Assembly: GCA_036502005.1 (NCBI GenBank)
Contig: DASXZH010000094.1
Coordinates: forward strand, 77,772 to 141,771
Length of the DNA: 64,000 nucleotides
Reading direction: 5' to 3'
From: DASXZH01 sp036502005
GTDB taxonomy: Bacteria > Armatimonadota > Fimbriimonadia > Fimbriimonadales > Fimbriimonadaceae
This document shows positions 50,515-59,698 of this stretch, in pieces. The notes beneath the pieces are model-generated. The model did no database searches. It saw nothing but the letters and a program-made list of their open reading frames with translations, and was not told the origin of the DNA. The stretch's first letter is position 1; each line of letters opens with the position of its first letter. A program made the translations under genes and the position numbers.

Positions 50515-51635
50515 CCCTGTGGGACCTCGACGGAGTTTCTAGTTCGTTGGGATTCTAGTGCGGCGGCGCATACGGAGTGAGCGAGAACCGCCTCGTCAAC
50601 GGTTACGCAGCCAAATGCGGAGCCCAATTTCCCTTCCCTTTCAGCCAAATATGAAGCCCACATTTGAAGAAAGCAATCGGTGAATCCAGCTTCGAAAATG
50701 CCTCCGGTTGTGGTTTTGAACGGAGTTTGGAAACCAAGGTCGATCCTGCGCCAAGATTGCTCGGTTCCTCGATCGAAAAGCGAAAGCGCTTTGGTATCCT
50801 TGGTCGAGTAACGAACGCCGCCATCGGTGCAGAGGGCTTCGAAGAACCAGGTGTTGGTTTCGCCCGGGGCGAGGCGCTTCATCTCAAGCTGCATAGGAAC
50901 GTCGTCCAGAATATCGGTGGACAAAGTGGCGTTGTCCCAGGTGTCGCAGGGGGTGGTGCCGCCTTTGCCGTCGGGGCGTTCGGGGTAGCCCTTTTGTAGT
51001 TGGGCGTAGACACGTTTTGGGGTCCATCCCAGCCGCAACGGCAGGTGCAGAACGTGCATGCCGAGATCGCCCATGACGCCGATTTCGCCACAAAATCTCG
51101 ATTGCCGTTTCCAGTTTGCCGGCTTGGTTGGATCGAGGTCGCTGGAGTGAAGGAAGCCGCTTTTTACCTGGAGGAGGCGGCCTAACCGGCCGGATTTTGC
51201 CTCTTGGTAAGCGCGCTGTGCGCCCGGCAAGAACGGGAACTCCGAACTGCACCTGACAAACTGCTTGCTGTGGTTTATTAGCGCTTTGAGATGCTGGGCG
51301 GCAGCGTGATCGATACCGAAAGGCTTTTCGCCGAAGAGATCTTTTCCAGCTTGGATGACGGCGGAATAAATCTCCAGATGGAGGTTGTGGGGGACGGCAA
51401 CGTACACAACATCCACCTCGCTCTCCAGCAGCTTGCGGTAATCCTCCGTAATTAGGCTCACGCTGGAGATGCGGCGAAACCAATCTCGGGCGGCCTCATT
51501 GGTATCGCAGACGGCGGTGAGAACGGGCTGCAGGGGGTGGTCGACCAGGGTACACCAACGGCCAACGGCGCTTGCCACTTCGCGGCCCATAAGGCCGCAG
51601 CCGATGATGCCGATTTTGACCTGCTTTTCAGGCAA
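50511..51635 (-). CDS. Gfo/Idh/MocA-family oxidoreductase
   Basis: About 374 residues from a TTG at 51635 (preceded by GGAGG and overlapping the aldolase stop as TTGCCTGA). An ATG at 51671 would overlap the upstream gene by 44 bases. The NAD(P)-binding motif is VKIGIIGCGLMGREV, followed by the family's DVVYVAVPHNLHLE and GEKPFGID (the catalytic Lys-Pro motif EKP). Oxidises or reduces a sugar or cyclitol ring hydroxyl. Translationally coupled on both sides to the aldolase and the PfkB kinase, so all three probably act on one substrate. Confidence 0.88.
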   Translation of the reverse strand: MPEKQVKIGIIGCGLMGREVASAVGRWCTLVDHPLQPVLTAVCDTNEAARDWFRRISSVSLITEDYRKLLESEVDVVYVAVPHNLHLEIYSAVIQAGKDLFGEKPFGIDHAAAQHLKALINHSKQFVRCSSEFPFLPGAQRAYQEAKSGRLGRLLQVKSGFLHSSDLDPTKPANWKRQSRFCGEIGVMGDLGMHVLHLPLRLGWTPKRVYAQLQKGYPERPDGKGGTTPCDTWDNATLSTDILDDVPMQLEMKRLAPGETNTWFFEALCTDGGVRYSTKDTKALSLFDRGTEQSWRRIDLGFQTPFKTTTGGIFEAGFTDCFLQMWASYLAEREGKLGSAFGCVTVDEAVLAHSVCAAALESQRTRNSVEVPQG

Positions 51636-52455
51636 GGTGCTTTGCCGCCTCCAGGGCGGTTGCCCCGTCATGGACGAGGGCCATGAGGGCTTTCGTCATT
51701 CCGGCTGGGTTCTTGTGCTGGATGATATTTCGCCCATAGACGATGCCGCGGATGCCGGTCTTCATGAGTTGTTCCGTTCTGTTTAGGATTGCTTGGTCCG
51801 TCGCTCTTCCGCCGCCGCGTACAAGCACGGGAACCTTGGCCATTTCCACCACCCTGCCGTACTCTTCGGGATTGTCACACGGGTCGGCTTTGATGATGTC
51901 CGCACCGAGTTCCACGGCCTGCCGCACGAGGGGCAGGATCTTTTTGAGATCGCCGTCCACCATGTATCCGCCAGCTTCTTTGTTGGGCTGGAAGACGAGC
52001 GGCTCAACCATAAGCGGCATTGAAGCTTGCTCCGCTTCTCTGCGGAGCTTGCTCACGTTTTGGATGCATTGTTCGGTCACTTCGGGCTGACCGGGAATGA
52101 GGAAGATGTTGACTACCACGCAGACGGCGTCCAGCCTGACGGCTGCTTCGACGGCGCCATCGATCATTCTGGAAAACAGGGTTCGCGGGAGTTCTGGGCC
52201 ATACACGTTGGCGACGTCGGTTCTTAGAACTAGGGAGGGCTTTTCTTTGCCAGGGATTTGTTGGAGCCAGTGCGCTTGCCCGACCGTGAGTTGGATGGCG
52301 TCCGGGTTGGCCTTGGCGAGGGTGTTTACGGCCGTTTCGATGTCCTCGATTCCGTTTAGGAAGGCGGGTTCGTTGAAGAAGCCGTGGTCGATGGCGACAT
52401 CGAGGCAGTTGCCGGATTTGGCATTGAAGAGTCGGTTGAGTCGGAAGGCCTTCAT
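51628..52455 (-). CDS. DhnA/LsrF-type class I aldolase
   Basis: 275 residues from the ATG at 52455 (MKAFRLNRLF). A longer in-frame start exists, but its 23 extra residues are encoded by the family A repeat. The core resembles the DhnA/FbaB class I aldolases (LsrF, DHAP-producing): LDVAIDHGFFNEP at the start, GADIIKADPCDNPEEY with the Schiff-base Lys in IKAD, VPVLVRGGGRATDQ phosphate-binding, and GIVYGRNIIQH. First gene of the three-gene sugar operon. Probably cleaves a phosphorylated ketose into dihydroxyacetone phosphate and an aldehyde. Confidence 0.85.
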   Translation of the reverse strand: MKAFRLNRLFNAKSGNCLDVAIDHGFFNEPAFLNGIEDIETAVNTLAKANPDAIQLTVGQAHWLQQIPGKEKPSLVLRTDVANVYGPELPRTLFSRMIDGAVEAAVRLDAVCVVVNIFLIPGQPEVTEQCIQNVSKLRREAEQASMPLMVEPLVFQPNKEAGGYMVDGDLKKILPLVRQAVELGADIIKADPCDNPEEYGRVVEMAKVPVLVRGGGRATDQAILNRTEQLMKTGIRGIVYGRNIIQHKNPAGMTKALMALVHDGATALEAAKHLA

Positions 52456-52483
52456 GGGGTGATTTATGATTATGCTTCGTGGT

Positions 52484-52760
52484 GCGGCAAATCGACAAAC
52501 CTTCGCTATGTTATTGCTGGCCATTCCGGCCGCCGGAGCGCTTCAAGGTTGGTGCATTTTATTCAAAGTTAGGTCGTTGCGCGGCGAAGGCCCGTCTGGT
52601 TCAAAACGGTGTCGGGCCACCGCACTGCCAAAGGGTCTTCGCTTTAATTTGCATGGCTAGCAGGCTTGACCGATGCTCCTCATCAGGTACCAGCCAACCC
52701 GGCGACAAGTCGCCTGAGAAAAGCGGCAAGGACTTGCCGCACTCGAAAATCGATTAGCCC
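52484..52760. repeat. family A interspersed repeat, copy 4 (truncated)
   Basis: Begins GCGGCAAATCGACAAACCTT but lacks the central hairpin section and passes directly to GGCCATTCCGGCCGCC, then GGTTGGTGCATTTTATTCAAA and GGTGTCGGGCCACCGCAC. The same tail order is found at 55139-55450. From 52641 to 52820 only short hairpins (GGCGACAAGTCGCC, CGGCAAGGACTTGCCG) are seen. Confidence 0.7.
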
Positions 52761-52820
52761 GTTCGATCTAAGTCTTCGACCTAATTAACCTGCATCTGCT
52801 TGTTTTTGTCCTCAACGTAG

Positions 52821-55100
52821 TCATCGCGCGAGCGAAAGGGTGACGGCCTTTGTCACTCCATTGAAAGTAGCCACAATCCGGATGGATCGGCTCGCAGTAA
52901 CGGCGTGCGTCTTTACCACAAACTGAGCCGTCGATTTCCCGGCTGGAACGGTGACGCTGGCGGGGACCTGGCTGTAAAAGGAATCGCTTGTGCTGAGTTT
53001 AACAACCGTACCCGAGGGGCCGGCTTGCCCGTTCAGCGTAATCTGCCCGATCACCGAGGTTCCTCCCGAAACAAAGGGGTGGGCCAGCGTAAACAAGCTA
53101 AAAGCCGCTGGATTAACGACCACCACGGCGCTCTTTGTGACCCCGCCCAAAGTGCCGGAGAGAGTGACGCTCGTCGTAGCCGAGACGCCGGTCGTTTGCA
53201 GCACAAAGCTGCCGGATGTTTGCCCGGCCGCGATGCTTTCCGATGTTGGAACCTTTACGGCAGGCGAGCTTGACGTTAGGCTGACCGAGCTTCCCGATGG
53301 TCCCGCGACGGCGTTTAAGGTGAGCGTGCTTGAGATCGGGTTTCCTCCGATAACGGAAGAGGTCGCCGTTACCGAGTTGACCTTGGCGGCCAGCACTGTC
53401 ATCGTTACCGTTGCGGCGGTGCCCAGACTTGCAGTGACCGAAATAACGGTGTCGGCTGAGACCGGCTTGGAGGTGATTGCGAAAGTGGCCGTAGATTGCC
53501 CAGCCGCCACGCTCACGGTTGAAGGGACGGAAACCGCAGCATTGTTTGAGCTCAAAGAGACTAACTTGCCAGAGGGCCCGGCGGGGCCTGTGAGGGTGAC
53601 GGTGCCAGTCGTTGTTTGCGGACCGTAAAGGCTTGGCACAGCAGTACTGCATATACTGGCCGTTGCTGTTTTTACGGTTAAGCTAGCAAACTTCTGCACA
53701 CCGGGCGGGTTTTGCGTGCCCGTAAGTTCAACCAATGTGTCCTTATCCACTGGCGATGTGGGTAGCGAATATGTTTTTGATTGCGTATTAATCTGTTCTG
53801 AAGATGGCATATTTAAGGCAGTTGGATTGGACGATGTGATGGGCACGTTGAACTCGAGGAACGGTGCTTCAAGGAGATTAAGGGTTAGTTCGAAGTACGA
53901 TCCTCCGACAACCGAGGCCGGCACTACAATGGAGCTAATAATGGAGCCATAAACATATTTGACCAGCAGGGGGCCCGTATTGGAAGAAGTCGTGCTGCCG
54001 AAGTATTCTGCATCGAGGCGGCCTGCTGCAAACAGCTCTCCCATGTTCGATTGGCTGGGCGCGGGGGCCGTTTGCCGCGAGTTGATAGTGCCAGTTGCGC
54101 CGTCGAACCCGATAACATCTACTGCGAAGTTCGCGGCGTCGTAGGATTCAACGAGAGCCCCATACTGCGTTTGGACAAGACCACTTACATTCTGTGGGAC
54201 CGTCCAAACAACGTTCCCTGCAGCCACAGCCTGAGTATAAATCGAAATGTTCGTTAAGAAAGACGAGCCCGCCACATACAAATAAACGAAACCGGCGCAG
54301 GCATAGTGAACAGGCCCACTTAGGGGCGCAGACTCCCATAGATCGGTGGCCCCATTGTTCGGATCGATGCATTCGACGGTACCGTGACCGCCATCTTCAA
54401 TGCTTCCTGTTGTGTTAACGATCAAATACCCCAAGCCTTCGGAATCTTCTGTAAAAGCACCGATAGACTGTATTAGGCCGATCGAGGTGTTGTAGCTTCT
54501 CTTCCACAGGCTTGTTCCATTCTCGGAGTAGAAGTTGGCAAAAACGGTTCCCGATTGTAAAGTGCCGGTGGATCCGATAAGAAGAATGCGCCCCTGCGGA
54601 TCAACCTGGGCAGAACTTGCAGCAACCGGGATTGTTGTCGAGTAATCGTCCCTGCCATCAAAGAGGTCTATCCGAGTAGCGCCCTGGTAAGACTGGACCA
54701 TCAAGACGCCTCCCCCGCCATCCGTGCCGAAGCCGATTACGGTCCCAGGCCCGGTTTGAGCATCTTTACTCCCATTCCATTCATACCATTCGATGTTGCC
54801 GTTGCAATTGACAACCATGGTGCCGGTGAAAGGGCTTACTTGAAAACCGGTTACCGTGCGTAGAACGCCGATCGAGTTGATGAAGACCCCCATCGTGTCG
54901 TAAATGTTGATGGTTGCACTTCCGTCCGGATTGTTCACCACTACATAGATGTTGTCTTGGTCATCGGTGGCGACGAACGCGGCTTGCGTTGTGGCGGTAG
55001 GCGCGATTTCCCATGCCTTTTCGCCGATTTCTTGGGCCTTGGCTGGCGTTGTGAACGCGAATAGCGTTAGGGCAACGATGCCGACGATGAGTGCTCTCAT
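52821..55100 (-). CDS. secreted protein with beta-propeller-like N-terminus and tandem Ig-like domains
   Basis: 759 residues from the ATG at 55100 (MRALIVGIVALTLFAFTTPAKA, a signal peptide). A longer frame begins inside a family A repeat. Residues ~25-370 have repeated NIYVVVNNPDGSA/QGRILLIGSTG-type strands as in PQQ- or NHL-like propellers. From about 400 to the end there are four ~85-residue beta domains with a common theme (VPTSESIAAGQTSGSFVLQT, VPAGKSTAQFVVKTHAVTA) and ISSTLTLNAVAGPSG-type openings. Such proteins are common secreted or surface proteins in Armatimonadota-like and related bacteria. No sorting signal is visible, so the anchoring is unknown. Confidence 0.75.
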   Translation of the reverse strand: MRALIVGIVALTLFAFTTPAKAQEIGEKAWEIAPTATTQAAFVATDDQDNIYVVVNNPDGSATINIYDTMGVFINSIGVLRTVTGFQVSPFTGTMVVNCNGNIEWYEWNGSKDAQTGPGTVIGFGTDGGGGVLMVQSYQGATRIDLFDGRDDYSTTIPVAASSAQVDPQGRILLIGSTGTLQSGTVFANFYSENGTSLWKRSYNTSIGLIQSIGAFTEDSEGLGYLIVNTTGSIEDGGHGTVECIDPNNGATDLWESAPLSGPVHYACAGFVYLYVAGSSFLTNISIYTQAVAAGNVVWTVPQNVSGLVQTQYGALVESYDAANFAVDVIGFDGATGTINSRQTAPAPSQSNMGELFAAGRLDAEYFGSTTSSNTGPLLVKYVYGSIISSIVVPASVVGGSYFELTLNLLEAPFLEFNVPITSSNPTALNMPSSEQINTQSKTYSLPTSPVDKDTLVELTGTQNPPGVQKFASLTVKTATASICSTAVPSLYGPQTTTGTVTLTGPAGPSGKLVSLSSNNAAVSVPSTVSVAAGQSTATFAITSKPVSADTVISVTASLGTAATVTMTVLAAKVNSVTATSSVIGGNPISSTLTLNAVAGPSGSSVSLTSSSPAVKVPTSESIAAGQTSGSFVLQTTGVSATTSVTLSGTLGGVTKSAVVVVNPAAFSLFTLAHPFVSGGTSVIGQITLNGQAGPSGTVVKLSTSDSFYSQVPASVTVPAGKSTAQFVVKTHAVTASRSIRIVATFNGVTKAVTLSLAR

Positions 55101-55138
55101 TTGGATATGATACAGCGCGGCGAGGTTTGGGGTTGTTG

Positions 55139-55834
55139 TTAGGGGCAAGATTATTGCCGTTCCGGCAATTTTGGTGGGTTGTGCAAATCGACAAACCTTC
55201 GCCGGGGCCACTTCGTGGCGAGGCTTCGGTTTGCCGATTTGCTTTTGGGATTGGGGCGGCTGTTACCAGGGCTTCGTCTGCGCCGCCTACCCGGCGGCTT
55301 CGACTGCACCCTTCGCTAAGTTATTTCTGGCCCTTCAGGCCGGCGGAGGTTGGTGCGTGCTATTCAAAGTTCGTCCGTTACGCGGCGACAGGTCGCCTGA
55401 TTCAGGCGGTGTCGGGCCACCGCACTCCCAAAGGGGTTTGCTCCTTCGCTATTTGGTTTTCAAGGTGCTGATAGTGTCTCGTTGTCAGACAAGTTTCGTT
55501 AGGATCGGCGCGGTTTGAACCTGCACTTGGCTGTGTGCGTCAGTCACGTTTGAGACACGGTCGAACCTATCGTGTCAAATCGTGTCTGACACCTCAGATT
55601 CAAAATCCTCCAGATTTACAAAAAACGTAAGGGGGGCGTTAGAGAATGTCGAATGTCTAAAGTCCGATTTTTGATTCCTAGTGGCATAGCAAGAAGTAGA
55701 CGTATGACGGGGTGGTTAATGGTTTTTGAAATTATGGTTCTGTAAGATCTCGCGGGCCTCTTGGATCTCGCCGTCACCCGGGTACGTTGCTATCGCAATT
55801 TGACTAATAATAATAAACGTAGTATAGTCCTTTC
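55139..55834. repeat. family A repeat, copy 5 (55139-55450), then featureless spacer
   Basis: The most complete copy: TTAGGGGCAAGATTATTGCC, TGTGCAAATCGACAAACCTT, GGGCCACTTCGTGGCGAGGC, CACCCTTCGCTAAGTTATTT, GGCCCTTCAGGCC, CGGCGACAGGTCGCC and GGTGTCGGGCCACCGCAC. Bases 55451-55834 contain a TGTCTGACAC-like dyad near 55580 but no gene. A promoter for the next gene may lie close to 55800. Confidence 0.75.
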
Positions 55835-56755
55835 ATGGAAACGTTTAAACTGTATTTGGAGGCAATGTCTGAAGCTGCCAAGAGGACGAGAACGCTTTTA
55901 TACATAATCATTGTGGCCGCTTTGGTCGTTGGGCTTGGTATTCGCAGAAGCGCCTCAATCATAACCGGCAGCGACGTTCGCGAAATCGATGCTTTGACGG
56001 CACTAGATGTAGAAGCCAAAGAAACGGCATTCGAACACCACCGAGGCCCAAAACCTTTGGCGTCAGAACAGGCGTATCTTCACGGGTACAGGCAAAAATT
56101 TCCCTATGCAACCCTTGAGGAACGGATCGACGATATTGAGGAGGAGCGCGAAAAGAATAGGGGAATCGTGATCCCTATTCTGGGGCTGCAGTTCGATGAA
56201 ACGGACCTTCCTCTGTTTAGCGGTTTAACATTTACGGTGCTACTTGGCCTCCTTTGCTACTCCATAGCAAAAGAAAAAAAGGTGTATGCCCTTTCCAGAG
56301 AAGCCGCCACGCGTGAGTTTTCTGAGGAGAAATTAGGCGAAGGTCTGGAATTGCTAAGACTCACTCAACTGACACGATTTAGCTACAAGGGGCCCAAGGC
56401 GGGTTTGCTTTCCATCTCTGTTCATCCGATGTATCTGCTGATAATCCCCCCTGTCGTTCATCTGCTTGTGGTAGCAGGCTATATCAACATGATGAGGACC
56501 GCACTATTACTTCCGAGAACACGGGTTACCGAAGAGCTTGCGCGCCTTATGAACGCAAATGATCAAATAATTCTCCTGGCAGCAATCTTTTCAGGCATCG
56601 CGATTGTGGTTCTTGCGATCACTTGTGCTTATTTAAGCAAAGTTGTTACAACAGAAATGCAAAAAGACATTCCGAGTCCGGTCGCACCGGATCTGACGGC
56701 GGACTCGAAGGTCATGGAGTCAGGCTCTGTCATTCCTGCTCATCAGGAGGGTTAG
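55835..56755 (+). CDS. hypothetical membrane protein, 306 aa
   Basis: Not recognised. Four hydrophobic segments: about 22-36 (LLYIIIVAALVVGLGI), 128-146, 197-218 (MYLLIIPPVVHLLVVAGYI) and 248-269. A soluble acidic loop (DIEEEREKNR) lies between the first two, and a charged loop with RLTQLTRFSYKGPKAG between the second and third. No enzyme motif. It is convergent in orientation with the ABC-3C operon, with about 450 bases between the two stops. Confidence 0.6.
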   Translation: METFKLYLEAMSEAAKRTRTLLYIIIVAALVVGLGIRRSASIITGSDVREIDALTALDVEAKETAFEHHRGPKPLASEQAYLHGYRQKFPYATLEERIDDIEEEREKNRGIVIPILGLQFDETDLPLFSGLTFTVLLGLLCYSIAKEKKVYALSREAATREFSEEKLGEGLELLRLTQLTRFSYKGPKAGLLSISVHPMYLLIIPPVVHLLVVAGYINMMRTALLLPRTRVTEELARLMNANDQIILLAAIFSGIAIVVLAITCAYLSKVVTTEMQKDIPSPVAPDLTADSKVMESGSVIPAHQEG

Positions 56756-56975
56756 GCGCGATGCTGGCTTTCGCAGGCTTACCGCTGGCGGTAATGACGG
56801 AGCACGCGTTGCGACTCCGTGTTTTGTCCCGACCTGAATCCCATGCAGCGAAGATAGGACCATTTCGCGAAGCAGCCTGCGTTCTGGCTTTCGCCAGGAT
56901 ATCTCTAATCCTTTGGAACTCCCCTGGACATACACGTAGGGTCCGGGATACTTCGCGGCCGAACAACTGATCCAA
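56730..56975 (-). CDS. possible small protein, 81 aa
   Basis: Open frame on the minus strand beginning MDQLFGREVSRTLRVCPGEF and continuing RIRDILAKARTQ, which reads like a short helical DNA-binding or regulatory protein, then a low-complexity tail that overlaps the end of the membrane protein gene. No ribosome-binding site is visible. It lies downstream of the ABC-3C operon on the same strand but 233 bases from it. The region 56756-57208 has no better candidate. Confidence 0.25.
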   Translation of the reverse strand: MDQLFGREVSRTLRVCPGEFQRIRDILAKARTQAASRNGPIFAAWDSGRDKTRSRNACSVITASGKPAKASIAPNPPDEQE

Positions 56976-57208
56976 AACGATGGTTTTTGCGTTTTGGGTG
57001 TCCGCGCACCGGCCTGAGCGCCGCTGCCTGTTAGTCTTGATATCGCAAGTGACGTTAGAGGTATGCCGATGGCCTCGGTCCTCAATGAGTGCGATTATGG
57101 ATTACAACAAGGGGCGCGCCGCGTTAGATGGGCTATTCGCACTGGCAACGCGCTCATGCGAAAGCTCGCCGACGAAAGGCCGCATGCATTGCATTCATTG
57201 GTCAATAC

Positions 57209-59188
57209 TTAAATGATCCACTCCATTGGGACGAGGTGCCTACCGTCGCGCCATTCCTCCACTTCGTGTATTCCGTCGACGTCGCCCCAAACGTCTTTCG
57301 GAGCGTGGTCAAGAATAATTACTTGAAGTTTCCCCCCAGCGTTCGCGACTACATTGGCGACAACGGAGAAGACCTTTTTGACCGCTACCACATCTTCATC
57401 CTTGAGTATGATTTCCTCAGTTTCCTCTTGACCAGGCCTCACAACTAGCCGTTTAGGAAAATAAACCTGACTGGGCTGATCAATTACGAGAAACGATGGA
57501 ACTGCGCTATGTGAGAGGGTAAGGAAGAATTGGTGTAAGGCAAGTGCAGTAGCTATGTGGTAGGAAAGCCAGTTAGAGCCGCTTCCTAACTCGGACAAAA
57601 GGTCACTTCTTTTCGTCCTTTCGATGCGGACATTCAAGTCGTCTATCGCGAGAAACATTGGAGCGTCGGGATATTCAGCATCCAAATTTGGCAGTAGTCG
57701 CCCAGCAAAGAGATTTATGCTCCGTACTGCTCTTTCCTTTCTGCTTTCAACATCGTTAATATTCAGTTCGGCCGCCAGACGTGCAACGCTTTCCCGCAGC
57801 TCCTGCAATTCTGACGACAAACCTGCGTCGGAGCCTAGCTGGGTTTGTAGCTGAAGAGCATTTTCAACGTTTCCTAGAAATCGCTCGGCTTTTTGAGTTT
57901 GAAACTGGCTAGATTTAGCTTCGTCGGACCTTTCTGAAAGGCGCTGTTTCCTTTTCTGGACAGCTTTAAGTTGATCAAGAAGCAGGGAAAAGTCCCGCTG
58001 AACTCGCTGAATTTCCCGGTCGAAAGCCGCTGGCACTTCTGCTGCGATGCCGGCAGAATCCTCGAAATCCCTGAGTCTGGCGCTCAATTCTGCAAGTACC
58101 CCTGCGGCGATCGGTTCCAAGGCGTTTCCGCAAATCGGGCATGGACGGGTGGGATCGTTATGATCCGAGAGCCAGGTTGAAACGGAGAGCCTTTCGCGTT
58201 GGATGCTCCTACCATCCCCGAATGCGACGGTCGCCTTCTTGGCACGTTCCATCTCAGCCAAACGTCCGCGCAAGGCTGTAAGGTCCCTAGAAACCTTGGA
58301 TTCTTCGGTCTCAAGGTCCCCCAACTCGCGGATGGCCTCGCTTACGCTAACTTGTGTGACGTTTGGAGCTGGCTCTTTCTGGTTAACCAGGCGAGTCAGG
58401 ACTGACAGCATTTGTTCGCGAGTCAGTTCATCGTCTATTTCCTGCCCTATTAAACCAAGTTCTCTCGCTTCTGTAATACCGGACTGAAGTTCTGCAAGCC
58501 AGTTATCGGAGACTATAATGGCGCTTGCGAGTTCTCTTTCTTTCCTGCGGAGGTCGGCCTGGAGGCGCCGCAATTCATGCTGCTTTGCCAAATGCTCAGG
58601 ACTCACGGCGCCCAATACGTACGGAAAGATTTTGCGTAGCTTTTCGCGGTGTTCATAGGAACTCGTTTTGTAAAATAGGATGTCGGGGTTTGCAACCACG
58701 TTCTGAGGTTGAAAGGTAAAAGCGGCCATGTCCCGAAAGCTAGGTCTTGCATCGAACCCCGCAGGCTCCACGCTAGTTGAAAAGTCCAGATTGGTTAGGC
58801 CCGCCAATTCGTCAAGCATTTTTCTAGCCGCCGGGGCGGTAGTGTTTTTCTCGACTGTCTCAGGAACGCTTTCAATCCGGTTTTCGACAAGAATAAACAT
58901 GTCATCAGTGGCTATTTGGGCACCTGGTTCTCGCCTAGCTAATAACATTTCCGACGTGGGCCCAGATATGACCACTCCAAACCATGAACAGGCGTTACGA
59001 ATTGTGTTTACCGGAATTGAGCAATTTCCGGCACCCAAGCAGTAATCGATAATCGGAATTACGGCCGATTTGCCAGTTCGAGAAGCACCGCTAATGATGT
59101 TGACGGTGCCAAGTTCGAACGCGAGCCTCCGAACGGCCACCCCGGGCTTTTTCGGCCAGAGTATGATTTCTTTGATTTGAAAAAACAT
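57209..59188 (-). CDS. ABC-3C system SMC/ABC-type ATPase (DUF3732)
   Basis: About 659 residues from the ATG at 59188, which overlaps the stop of the preceding gene (TAATG). A longer in-frame start lies inside that gene. Walker A GASRTGKS is at about 34-41. Two long coiled-coil arms flank a Zn-hook-like CPICG at 350-354, as in SMC/Rad50-type proteins. The C-terminal part has a Walker-B-like SFLVIDQPSQVYFP and LQVIILDHAPKDVW. This is the DUF3732 ATPase found with a middle component and an effector in ABC three-component (ABC-3C) predicted anti-phage systems. Last gene of the operon. Confidence 0.88.
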   Translation of the reverse strand: MFFQIKEIILWPKKPGVAVRRLAFELGTVNIISGASRTGKSAVIPIIDYCLGAGNCSIPVNTIRNACSWFGVVISGPTSEMLLARREPGAQIATDDMFILVENRIESVPETVEKNTTAPAARKMLDELAGLTNLDFSTSVEPAGFDARPSFRDMAAFTFQPQNVVANPDILFYKTSSYEHREKLRKIFPYVLGAVSPEHLAKQHELRRLQADLRRKERELASAIIVSDNWLAELQSGITEARELGLIGQEIDDELTREQMLSVLTRLVNQKEPAPNVTQVSVSEAIRELGDLETEESKVSRDLTALRGRLAEMERAKKATVAFGDGRSIQRERLSVSTWLSDHNDPTRPCPICGNALEPIAAGVLAELSARLRDFEDSAGIAAEVPAAFDREIQRVQRDFSLLLDQLKAVQKRKQRLSERSDEAKSSQFQTQKAERFLGNVENALQLQTQLGSDAGLSSELQELRESVARLAAELNINDVESRKERAVRSINLFAGRLLPNLDAEYPDAPMFLAIDDLNVRIERTKRSDLLSELGSGSNWLSYHIATALALHQFFLTLSHSAVPSFLVIDQPSQVYFPKRLVVRPGQEETEEIILKDEDVVAVKKVFSVVANVVANAGGKLQVIILDHAPKDVWGDVDGIHEVEEWRDGRHLVPMEWII

Positions 59189-59688
59189 TACAGACGCACC
59201 TTCAAAATCGTCCCCACTTCGTGCGGTGTCAGCTGAGCGAACCAGGCTCCAATTTTTTCTGCGTTTCTCATGAGCTCTCTTGGCCCCTCTCCGATACCTG
59301 CTTCCGCCTTTACCGAAGTTAGGGGGAGCAGCACGCCTTCCCCAGAAAGGTGAAGCATGCCGCAAGCGATCGCTAATGAAATCGAATTGGTGCTAAGATT
59401 TCGCCAACGCATGCTTCGATTGTGCAGAGCTACTAGGATGTCTTGTTCAGCGTTTTTACTCTCGGCGAACTTGGCTGCAAAACCCCGGAGCCCGGAAGCT
59501 CTAATAGTTCCGTTCACGTGAATCTGGGTTTTCTTGTGAAGCAACATCGGCAGGACGACGTAGGCCATCGGCAAGTAAGCCCCGTCTTTTGTGGGATGAG
59601 CGTTAACATAACCGCACGTAAATCGCCACAAGAGCATCGCTCCCAGAGCCGGGTTTTGGATATTACTTGCTTCAAATGCCAGACTCAT
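59188..59688 (-). CDS. ABC-3C system middle component
   Basis: 166 residues, typical of the small middle component of ABC-3C systems: an N-terminal NIQNPALGAMLLWRF segment, YLPMAYVVLPMLLHKKTQI and a closing IGAWFAQLTPHEVGTILKV. It is thought to bridge the SMC-like ATPase and the effector protein. It sits exactly between them, with a one-base overlap into the ATPase gene and a 10-base gap after the effector gene, which supports an obligate stoichiometric complex. Confidence 0.82.
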   Translation of the reverse strand: MSLAFEASNIQNPALGAMLLWRFTCGYVNAHPTKDGAYLPMAYVVLPMLLHKKTQIHVNGTIRASGLRGFAAKFAESKNAEQDILVALHNRSMRWRNLSTNSISLAIACGMLHLSGEGVLLPLTSVKAEAGIGEGPRELMRNAEKIGAWFAQLTPHEVGTILKVRL

Positions 59689-59698
59689 AGTTGATTAT

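Noticed and set aside
57128..57448. A plus-strand gene at the end of the ABC-3C operon
   Set aside because: Mostly antisense to the DUF3732 ATPase coding region.
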